A stretch of 64,000 bases of DNA from Poriferisodalis sp965198245 (GTDB lineage Bacteria > Actinomycetota > Acidimicrobiia > Acidimicrobiales > Poriferisodalaceae). A program made the position numbers and the translations under genes. The notes beneath the pieces are model-generated. The model saw only the letters and a program-made list of their open reading frames with translations. It had not been told where the DNA came from and made no database searches. Shown here piece after piece: positions 43,601-51,500 of the stretch. Positions within the stretch are counted from its first letter, which is position 1, and each line of letters opens with the position of its first letter. The stretch is from contig NZ_OZ240249.1 of assembly GCF_965198245.1 (NCBI RefSeq), positions 3,162,001 to 3,226,000 of the forward strand, read 5' to 3'.

Positions 43601-46600
43601 CAAGGTCGCCTGGAGGGTGGGGCGCTCCAACCTGACCGCCGAGCAGTGGGAGGCCCGAGGCGTGGGTCCGGCACCGATGTCGATCATCGGCGATCCCGCC
43701 GGCGAGTTCTGTGCGCAGCACGCCGCGCAGATCCTGCCCAACGGCAATCTCCTCCTCTTCGACAACGGCGTGCATTGCGTGGTGAACCCGTGGACAGGAG
43801 AGTTCGTCAGCCGAACGGACGGTGACTACTACAGCCGAGGGGTGGAGTACGCCCTCGACCACAGCAGCGGCGAGGCAGTCTTCGTGCGCGATCACTCATT
43901 GCGTGGCTCCCGCCAATACATCGGGACCAGCCAAGGCCAAATAGAGCCACTGGCCAACGGGGACTGGCTGATCAGCTGGGGCCGCGCCAGTCGCTCGGTT
44001 GCGCCCGACGACCCCGAGGTGCCCATCGAAGCGGTGACCCAGGTCGATCCCGACACCGGCGAGGAGAAGTTCTCGCTGAGCGAACCCGACAGTCCGCTGA
44101 CCAACTTTCGTGCCATTCCTGTGCATCCGGTGGCGTTGTTCGCGGTGCCCGAGCCGTTGGAGGCGGTGTTCCCGGTCAGCAGCCATACGTCGCTGGCGAC
44201 TGAGGGTCCAGACGATCGGCCGACGGTGGTGGTGGCGTTCAACCAGCCGGTGGTGGACCCGGCGGCCGCCACTGCTTCGGTCAGTGTGGCGGGGGCGACC
44301 GTCGAGAGCGTGAGCGCCCATGTCGTGGCCGGCGAGGCGGCCAACGCCTACATCTTCACGCTGACACCCACCGGGCACGGCTCGATCACGTTCGGCCTGG
44401 TCGCCGCCAGCCCCTGTGACCCGGGCGAAACCGGCGGCGTGTGCACCGCGTACGGGCGCACCCTCTCAGCGGTGCCCGACCCCCACCGCATCGCCGCGAC
44501 CCCCCAGCCCTCGCCCGAGGCGCAGACTGCCACCGCGCTGGTGAAGAACACCGGCAAGACCGCCTCCCCCCCAATCTCCGGTTTCGAGTTGGAACGCGGG
44601 GACGGCCCCACAGTCGCAGCCCAAGGATTCACTACCGGCTCCAACCACGACGGCTATGCGCTGAGCTCGATCGGTGTCGGCTTCCATACCATTTCGCACA
44701 CTTCGACCGCCGGCGGCAGGCTGACGGCCAGCCTGCACGACGCGGCTCCCGTCTCTGGCGGCATAGTCGGTCCCGGCCCCGTGCTGTGCATCCTCAACGA
44801 CCCGGCGAGCTTCTCTGCATCGGGCCTGCACCACTTCACGGCCCCCACCTCAGGAACGGGGCTGTGCCCCACGCTCGAACCCAGCACGACGTACTTCGTC
44901 AGCGTCCAGCGGGAACGCGAGGTCCCCATCATCGTCAACAACACCATCAGCATCTATACAACCGACCCCTGTTTGGTTACAAACGACAGCTGCGAAGCGG
45001 ACTCCGGCGCGGCGGTGGGCTGGTCACTCGACCACGGCCTCGTCTATGTCGACCCTGAACTCGGCTTGGATGTGTGGACAGGCACCTCCGCGAACATCCA
45101 GGTCGAGGTGAGGGGCGCCCTCTACCCCATCTCTCGCAGCGTGACCGAGAACACCGCCCCCGACCGCGACATCGGACCCGCGGTCGCCTTCATCGAACCC
45201 GACGGTGGCGCGCTGACCTACACGCTGGACGGCGACGACGCCGACTCGTTCGACATCGTGGACTCGACGGGCCAGCTCCGGACCAAGACCGGCCTCGACC
45301 ACGAGTCCAAGTCCAGCTACGAGGTGACGGTCACCGTCACAAACCCGTCGGGCGTCAGCGCCGAGAACACCGTCGACATCGGTGTCACCGACATCAACGA
45401 GGCGCCGTCGGTGTCGGGCGGCACCGTGTTCAGGTTCGCGGAGAACGATCCGGCGACTGAGACTGTGGGCGTGTTCACGGCTGTCGATCCCGACGCAGGC
45501 GACACGGTGGAATGGTCGTTGTCGGCGCCGGGGTCTGATGAGGACCTGTTCTCGATCGCCGGGGGCGTGCTGAGGTTCCTGGCGTCGCCGGACTTCGAGA
45601 CGAGGGTGGACGCGCAGGGCAGACACGTCTATGAGCTGGTGGTGAGGGCCACCGACGGCGGCGGGTTGACCGGGACGCTGACCGTGTCGGTCAATGTGTC
45701 AAACGTCAATGAGGCGCCCGAGATCGACGGACCGAAAGCGGCGCCTGAGATCGACGGACCGAACGCGGCAACCGTCACCGAGGACAGCTCTGGTGTCGTT
45801 GCCGTCTACACCGCGACCGATCCTGAGGGCACCGATGTGGGCTGGCTGCTGCTAGGCGACGATAGGGCCTTTTTCGAGATCGCCGATGGTCGCCTGAGCT
45901 TCAAGGAACCGCCCGATTTCGAGGCGAGGGCTGACGCCGACGGCGACAACGTCTACGTGGTCGAGGTGGAAGCGTCAGATGGCGATCTGGCGGCGTCGAT
46001 CGCCATGTCGGTGACGGTCGACAACACCGAAGAGGACGGGGCGGTGTCGCTGTCCGCGGTGCAGCCCCAACAAGGCGTGGCCGTGACGGCGTCGCTGTCA
46101 GATCCCGATGAGGTGATGTCGTCGTCGGTGAGCTGGCAGTGGTACAGGTCGCCGAACAAGCAGCAGTGGACCGAGATCGACGCTGCGGTGTCGAGCTTGT
46201 ACACGCCGGCCAGCAACGATGTCGACCGGTATCTGCGAGCCGTGGCGTCCTACGACGACGGGCACGGTTCGGCCAAGCAGGCACTGGCCGAGTCGCAGCA
46301 TCGGGTGAAGGCGGAACCGGTGACCAACCAGTCGCCGCTGTTCGCAGGCGGGCCCGTCGTACGCAGTGTGGCTGAGGACGCAGCCGTGGGCAGCCAGGTG
46401 GGCGATCGCGTGACGGCGACCGACGACGACAACGATTCGCTCACCTACACGGTGACCCCCATCAGCGGGGTTCCGTTCGAGATCGTGGCTGCAACAGGCC
46501 AGCTGCTGACCACGGACGCCTTGGATCACGAGACCGCCGACAGCTACACGCTGCTCGTCACCGCCACCGATCCCTCGGGCGATTCGGATACCACGCAGGT

Positions 46601-48275
46601 CCAAATCGAGGTCGGCGACGTGAACGAGGCGCCCGCGGTGTCCGGCCTCGGAATCGTGCGCTTCGCCGAGAACAACACCGACGACGTCGCCACGTTCTTC
46701 GCGGCCGATCCCGAAGGCGACACCGTGAGCTGGGACCTCGCCGGCGCGGACGGGCGCCTGTTCACCATCGACGAGGGCGTGCTGCGTTTCAAGACACCGC
46801 CCGACCACGACAACCCAGCAGATCGGGGACTGAACAACAGCTATGAGGCAGAGGTCAGAGCCACCGACAGCGGCGGGCTCCAAGGAATCCTGGAGGTGGC
46901 CGTGAACGTGGAAGACGTGAACGAGCCGCCCAAGATCACCGGGGATGTGGCGGTGAACGTCCCCGAACGGCGCCAGGACGTCGCCGTCTACACCGCAGAC
47001 GATCCAGAGAACGTCCCTGTCGGCTGGACACTCGATGGCCCCGACGCAGACCTGTTCAACCTCGACGGCGGCAAGCTGAGCTTCAAGAATCCGCCCGAGT
47101 TCGATACACAAACCCCCAGCAACAACGAGCATCACGTCACCGTGGAAGCGGCCGACGGTGTCCACACCAGCCGGCTCACCGTCGTGGTCACCGTCACCGA
47201 GGCCAGCGAATCCGGTGCGCAGTTCCCCTCGGTGGGCGGTTTCTCGGGCACGTCGGGCTCGGGCGGCAGTTCCGGCGGTGGCGGTGGCGGCGGCGGCGGT
47301 TTTGATGTGGGTGTTGCGACGTTCGTGGTGGCGAATGGGTGGAGTCCGGCCGATGTGGGCGCGGCGTCGGTGCTCGCGGCGCGCACCTCCGGTGCGGTGG
47401 TGCTCTACACCGCAAGCGACGAACTCTCCGAGCAGACGCGGGCGCTGCTGCGCGAGGCGCTGCCCGCAGAGGTAATCATCGTGGGCGGCACCGCAGCGGT
47501 GTCGCGTGACGTCCGCACCCAGATCGGTACCGCGTCGTCGGAATCGGGCATCTCGCGCGTCACCGGGCAGGACCGCTCCCACACCGCAGCGGCCACCGCG
47601 CGTCGCATTCTGGGGGCGCCGTCCGGGGCGGGCAGGGTGACGCTGGTGGTGACCAACGGCTGGTCGCCGCCCGACATCGGCGCCGCCGCCGCATTGGCCG
47701 CGCTCAGCAGCCGCTCCGCGGTGCTCTACACCGAACGCGACACGCTGCCCCAGGCGTCCGCTGCGCTGCTTCGCGACTACGACGTGGCGCGGGTGATCCT
47801 CATCGGCGGAACCGCAGCGATCAGCGACGAGACCCGCGACGCGATCGCCGCCGCGGCAGGCGCAGATGCGAGCGTCACCCGACTGACCGGCGCCGGCCGC
47901 GTCGACACCGCCGCGGCGGCAGCACGGCGGGTGCTGGGCAGCCCCGCCGCAGCACCCGACGGCATCACCTTGGTGGTCGCCAACGGCTGGTCGCCGCCCG
48001 ATGTCGGCGTCGCTGCAGCACTCGCAGCCGCGACGCCCAATGCCGCGGTCGCCTATGTCGCACAAGGCGAGCTGCCACAAGCGACCGAAGCGCTGATCCG
48101 CGACTACCGAGTCGGCCAGGTCATCATCATCGGCGGCCGCGCCGCAGTCGCCGATGAGGTGCGAACAGCGATCACCGCGGCTGCGCCCGACACAGCCGAC
48201 GTGCGCCGCATCACCGGCACCACCCGCACCGACACCGCCGCCCGCGCCGCACGACGCATCCTCGTGGACTCCTGA
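40629..48275 (+). CDS. giant cell-wall protein 2: cadherin repeats, arylsulfotransferase-like domain, three CWB2 repeats
   Basis: A 2548-residue exported protein (signal peptide 1-50, ending FSGLVSPASA). A cadherin-like beta-sandwich (DASLSALTLSAGRLSPAF) lies at about 55-155, cadherin-type repeats (SVAENTAAGTGIGAPVALGG, YEVTVTATDSNG) at about 370-580, and a second beta-sandwich at about 665-765. A region of about 400 residues (768-1165) then has the look of an arylsulfotransferase: QHDFRVLPNGNYLLLAYE, HSYAHINSLQLVDGLIIASM and CAQHAAQILPNGNLLLFDNG. More Ig- and cadherin-like repeats follow, then a Gly linker and CWB2 repeats (2225-2548). An enzyme of this type would move sulfate between phenolic compounds at the cell surface; activity is inference. 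A TTG one codon upstream is an alternative start. Confidence 0.88.
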   Translation: MPRPTDGRGRLPRPLSKTGAPRVVESPRPVLFVLLVLFAVFSGLVSPASAQTPSNDASLSALTLSAGRLSPAFASGTTMYTASVGYTVTRVSVTATKSDNNATVSFLDADDLPLVDADSTAGGQQVDLGVGVTVVKVKVTAQDTTTTETYTVTITRTVQDMSLWSPVSDPVAAFASTAEYAVTFQGAWTTAVTPDGVPGGAHFSRLIGGVHNAAAAFVESGERSTAGVEAMAEVGGWRGLRGEVVDAGPDALSTLVGDTDFIPPTSSNSLTATLTTEHPRVTLVTMIAPSHDWFVGVSGLPLVDGEGRWLGSHTVSLYPWDAGTEDGTDFALSPSDATDPQGVIESLRGTGLFTTEPIATLSFALASVVTTRSVAENTAAGTGIGAPVALGGTSGTVAYTLGGADAASFDIDETTGQLQTKAALDYETKPGYEVTVTATDSNGTTDTTVTIEVTNVAELASEVSGPASVDHAENDAGRIATYTASSPVDRDGIEWSLSGDDAAHFSIDDPAGALRFRIDPVSPNLFAKPPDYESPSDDDTDNEYAVTLTASLAGSSTTVTKSVTVTVTDTDEAGTLTLSTTRPQMGTELTTTLSDLDGVVDGTPTYVWERSIRPNAWTAISGATSSTYTPAAADTGTFLRATATYEDSHDTGQTATALTYEVVTASLLTGLGATTNDSTANPDRALSPAFSADVLHYAVGCAPSGDTMTVTPTAASGVRIAVNGTQTASGTAATVPVSRESDVHVTLTGADGAATTYVVHCHIHRERMIEATKIPGADGILEELIMLRFYDSVAIVDNNAVPRFRRAPGHSIWAYFRVDRAAGADQQQGDELEYRYSYVDTSAWPHFEFTVLDQNLEILETGITTVAPLETIDQHDFRVLPNGNYLLLAYEPALRDLNDLPFDHPDIADSQPQAVRDAAVQIVTPAGRAVFTWNSWEIMPLEDCTQHRFAAEEHHSYAHINSLQLVDGLIIASMRGCSRVLAIDPDHAEDHKVAWRVGRSNLTAEQWEARGVGPAPMSIIGDPAGEFCAQHAAQILPNGNLLLFDNGVHCVVNPWTGEFVSRTDGDYYSRGVEYALDHSSGEAVFVRDHSLRGSRQYIGTSQGQIEPLANGDWLISWGRASRSVAPDDPEVPIEAVTQVDPDTGEEKFSLSEPDSPLTNFRAIPVHPVALFAVPEPLEAVFPVSSHTSLATEGPDDRPTVVVAFNQPVVDPAAATASVSVAGATVESVSAHVVAGEAANAYIFTLTPTGHGSITFGLVAASPCDPGETGGVCTAYGRTLSAVPDPHRIAATPQPSPEAQTATALVKNTGKTASPPISGFELERGDGPTVAAQGFTTGSNHDGYALSSIGVGFHTISHTSTAGGRLTASLHDAAPVSGGIVGPGPVLCILNDPASFSASGLHHFTAPTSGTGLCPTLEPSTTYFVSVQREREVPIIVNNTISIYTTDPCLVTNDSCEADSGAAVGWSLDHGLVYVDPELGLDVWTGTSANIQVEVRGALYPISRSVTENTAPDRDIGPAVAFIEPDGGALTYTLDGDDADSFDIVDSTGQLRTKTGLDHESKSSYEVTVTVTNPSGVSAENTVDIGVTDINEAPSVSGGTVFRFAENDPATETVGVFTAVDPDAGDTVEWSLSAPGSDEDLFSIAGGVLRFLASPDFETRVDAQGRHVYELVVRATDGGGLTGTLTVSVNVSNVNEAPEIDGPKAAPEIDGPNAATVTEDSSGVVAVYTATDPEGTDVGWLLLGDDRAFFEIADGRLSFKEPPDFEARADADGDNVYVVEVEASDGDLAASIAMSVTVDNTEEDGAVSLSAVQPQQGVAVTASLSDPDEVMSSSVSWQWYRSPNKQQWTEIDAAVSSLYTPASNDVDRYLRAVASYDDGHGSAKQALAESQHRVKAEPVTNQSPLFAGGPVVRSVAEDAAVGSQVGDRVTATDDDNDSLTYTVTPISGVPFEIVAATGQLLTTDALDHETADSYTLLVTATDPSGDSDTTQVQIEVGDVNEAPAVSGLGIVRFAENNTDDVATFFAADPEGDTVSWDLAGADGRLFTIDEGVLRFKTPPDHDNPADRGLNNSYEAEVRATDSGGLQGILEVAVNVEDVNEPPKITGDVAVNVPERRQDVAVYTADDPENVPVGWTLDGPDADLFNLDGGKLSFKNPPEFDTQTPSNNEHHVTVEAADGVHTSRLTVVVTVTEASESGAQFPSVGGFSGTSGSGGSSGGGGGGGGGFDVGVATFVVANGWSPADVGAASVLAARTSGAVVLYTASDELSEQTRALLREALPAEVIIVGGTAAVSRDVRTQIGTASSESGISRVTGQDRSHTAAATARRILGAPSGAGRVTLVVTNGWSPPDIGAAAALAALSSRSAVLYTERDTLPQASAALLRDYDVARVILIGGTAAISDETRDAIAAAAGADASVTRLTGAGRVDTAAAAARRVLGSPAAAPDGITLVVANGWSPPDVGVAAALAAATPNAAVAYVAQGELPQATEALIRDYRVGQVIIIGGRAAVADEVRTAITAAAPDTADVRRITGTTRTDTAARAARRILVDS

Positions 48276-48336
48276 ACCAGAGCGATCGCGCTGGCCATCT
48301 CGGTCGGCAGCGCTGCCCGCCCAGCGCTGCCCCCAC

Positions 48337-48375
48337 GGCACCGCCCCCGGAACGACACCCCCAGGGGGCGGTGCC
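48337..48375 (+). terminator. hairpin after giant gene 2
   Basis: GGCACCGCCCCC (48337-48348) pairs perfectly with GGGGGCGGTGCC (48364-48375). It is the counterpart of the hairpin at 40230. After giant gene 3 only the left arm (from about 54582) remains, followed by a MITE fragment. Confidence 0.65.
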
Positions 48376-48415
48376 ACCCCCTCTTCGCATCCGTCTGTTT
48401 GGCGTGCGTGGCCGA

Positions 48416-48435
48416 TAGACATACACATATGCATT
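48416..48435 (+). promoter_or_regulatory. conserved block spanning a -10-like box and the leader 3 start
   Basis: TAGACATACACATATGCATT is the counterpart of 40503-40522 at the same distance from the leader ATG (48429). Confidence 0.5.
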
Positions 48436-48548
48436 GTTCTCACACAAACGACCTCCCAGATGCATCGCTGTCCCGCTCCTTCGGCTGCACATATGCGGGG
48501 GGGGGGGGGGGTATTGCTTCCCCGTCTGCTGACGGCATAGCCGGCTGA
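48429..48548 (+). CDS. leader peptide of giant gene 3, containing a poly-G tract
   Basis: A 39-codon frame from ATG 48429 reads MHCSHTNDLPDASLSRSFGC, then TYAGGGGG and IASPSADGIAG. Its TGA (48546-48548) is followed directly by TTG and ATG (TGATTGATG), so termination and re-initiation on giant gene 3 are adjacent. It aligns with leader 2, with one extra codon before the tract, and both encode five Gly at the tract. Confidence 0.6.
   Translation: MHCSHTNDLPDASLSRSFGCTYAGGGGGIASPSADGIAG
48497..48511. repeat. homopolymer tract of 15 G inside leader 3
   Basis: Fifteen consecutive G, 40 bp before the ATG of giant gene 3. A length change by one or two would stop the leader on the TGA or TAG codons upstream of the start, or on the second TGA of CTGATTGATG. 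Confidence 0.9.
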
Positions 48549-48551
48549 TTG

Positions 48552-51500
48552 ATGTCGCTCCCCTCCGTTGGAACGGGCCCGCAGCCGCAACCGCGTAGGA
48601 CCGACGCCCCAGGTGTCGTCGGGTCGCTCCGGCAGAGGCTGCTCGGTCTGTTTGTGCTGGTTGGGGCATTCGCGGGCTTGGTGTCGCCGGCTTCGGCGCA
48701 GACGCTGAACGATGCCGCGATCCCCGGGGCTCCGGCCATAGAGTCGCTGACCGTCGGCAACGAGGCGCTGACCGTTGCCTGGACCGCTCCCGCGAGCAAC
48801 GGCGGGTCCGACATCACCTCCTACGACCTGCGCTACATCCGCAGCGACGCCGACGACAAGACCGACGGCAACTGGACGGTCGAGAACGGCGTGTGGACCA
48901 CCGGTGCCGGCGCTCTGGAGTCCACCCTCAGCGGACTGGCCAACGGCACCCGATACGACGTGTCGGCCAGGGCGGTCAACACCATCGGCAACGGCGCCTG
49001 GTCCGCCACCGTCACGGCCACGCCCGCCACCGTCCCGACTGCCCCCAACCTGGGGTTCGCGTCCGCCGGCAGCGGCCGGATCACCATCACATGGTCGGGC
49101 CCGGCGAGCGACGGCGGGTCCTACATCACCTCCTACGACCTGCGTTACATCCGCAGCGACGGAAGCGACGGAGACGTCACCGACTACGACAACTGGGAGT
49201 GGGAGACGGGCTTCGCCAGGACGGCCGGCCAATACAGGATCGGGGGCCTGACAAACGGCGTCGCGTACCACGTGGAGGTGCGGGCGGTCAACGCCGCGGG
49301 CGACGGCGCCTGGTCCCAACGCCAGACCAGAACCCCCGTGGGGCCTCCCCGCATACCCTCCATCGACACGGTAACCCCGGGCGACGGATCGCTCGCCATC
49401 ACCTGGTCGGCACCCTCCAGCAACGGGGGCTCGGACATCACCGGTTACAACCTCCGGTACGTGAACGATGCCGCGGTGTGTGAGAACTGCCTCTACCTGT
49501 GGAGCCAGGAGCCCGGCATCTGGACCTCCGGCGGCGGCGACTTGGAGTTCACCCTCAGCGGGCTGACCAACGGCGTCCGGTACCGGCTGGGCCTTCAGGC
49601 GGTCAATGGCGAGGGCGCCAGCGGATGGTCCGACTGGAGCGACCCCCGGACCGGCATCGCCGGAAGCACCCCGGCGGCGCCCGGCGCGCCCACCATCGAC
49701 CGGGCGACCTCCGACGGCGCCAACGTACACGTCAGGTGGTCCGCCCCGTCGAACGACGGCGGCGCCGACATCACCGGCTACGACCTGCGCTACATCCGCA
49801 GCGACGGAAGCGACGGAGACATCACCGTCGACGCCAACTGGACCCCGGTGGACGACCTGACCGGCGACTTGAACCACACGGTCGAGGGACTGACCGACGG
49901 TGTCGAGTACGACTTCCAGGTGAGGGCGGACAACTCCGCCGGCGCGGGGTCCTGGTCCGAGACCGTCAACAACGCGGACCCCGAACCCCCGGGCGCTACC
50001 GGCCTCAAGGACGTCTCAGAGGAGACGCCCAACCAGCTCCGGGTCTCCTGGAGACCCCCCGCCGACGACGGCGGGGCGCCCCCCACCCACTACGACCTGC
50101 GCTACATCCGCAGCGACGGAAGCGACGGAGACATCACCGTCGACGCCAACTGGACCCAGGTGGACGACCTGACCGGCGACTTGGAGTACACGATCACCGG
50201 CCTGACGAGCGGCGTCAACTACAGGGTGCAGGTGCGGGCGGCCAACCGCGGCGGGGACGGCCCCTGGTCCCTCGTCGTGACCCTGCAACCCAAGCACGAG
50301 AGGCCCAACCCGCCCGGAAACATCTCGGCGACCCCCAGCAACGGCACGCTCACGGTCAAGTGGACCCCCGCCCCGGCCAAGGCGGGGGTCACCGTGGCCG
50401 GCTACAAGGTGAGCTACATACGGTTGGACGATCCGGACTGGAACGACTTCAGCGAATGGACGACCAGCGGCCTCATCGCGTCCGACACCCTGGAATACGC
50501 CATCACCGGACTCCAGAACGGCGTCCGGTACTCGGTAGACGTCTACTCGGTCAGCTCCGCAGACAGAACGAGCCCGCCGCCTGAAACAGTGCCGGCCCAT
50601 TCCCCCGGCAGGGCCCCGGCCGCGGTGGGAAGCCTGAAACGAATCCGTACCTACGAGAGCAGCATCTTCATCCAGTGGACAGGCCCCACCGACAACGGCG
50701 GGCACACCGTCACCTCCTACGACATCCACCACTACCCCACCAGCGATCCCACCGCCGTCGTCAAGCATTCCCAGGACGCTCAGGAGATCCTTGGCGGGCC
50801 GGCGCAGACCAACGTCAGGTCGGTCGGGAACCTGATCCCCCATGTCGAGTACAAGATCCAGGTGCGGGCCCGCAACCGGATCGGCGCCGGCCCCTGGTCC
50901 AGCCTGACCCTGATCCCCCGGCGCCAGCCCGTCGAACTCACGATCAACTCGGTGACCGAGGGCGACGGCACGCTCACGGTCGCCTGGACCGACGGCGGCG
51001 ACGACGAGATCACCGGCTATGAGCTGCGCTATACCCACTTCCGATTCGTATCCAGTGTGGCGCCGGCTAGCAGCGATTGGCAGTACATCCGGGACATCAC
51101 CGGGACCAGTCCCCTGGAATACACCATCGACGGCCTGGTCAACGGGCGCTGGTACCAGGTGCAGGTCCGGGGGAGGAACAAGTACGGCCAACTGTTGAGC
51201 GACTGGAGCACTTGGTCCGCCCGCCCCAACGACGATCTGACGCCGTGGGGGGTCGACGCGCTCTGGGGCACGCCGAAGACCGTCCCGGCGGCGCCGGCCG
51301 TCAGCTCGGTGACGCCGGGCGACAAGGAGCTCACGGTGGCCTGGTCCGCGCCGGACGACGACGGCGGGTCCCTGGTCACGTCCTACAACCTGCGCTACAT
51401 CCCCAGCGACGCCCCCGGCAAGGACGACGACGACAACTGGGAGAAGAGGACCGGCATCTGGAGCTCCGGCGCGCGGCTGTACGACCTCTTCGGCCTGACC

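Noticed and set aside
40581..48511. Poly-G tracts as frameshift errors hiding an N-terminally longer giant protein
   Set aside because: For genes 2 and 3 a TGA lies immediately before the start in the giant frame (CTGATTGATG), so no tract length lets the leader fuse to the giant protein.
46098..49877. Very long minus-strand open frame (over 1200 codons) across giant genes 2 and 3, and others such as 4358-6382 plus and 50016-52091 minus
   Set aside because: They lie opposite well-supported genes, have low-complexity Arg/Ala/Gly-rich or repeat-mirroring products and no family motifs. High GC makes such antisense frames common.
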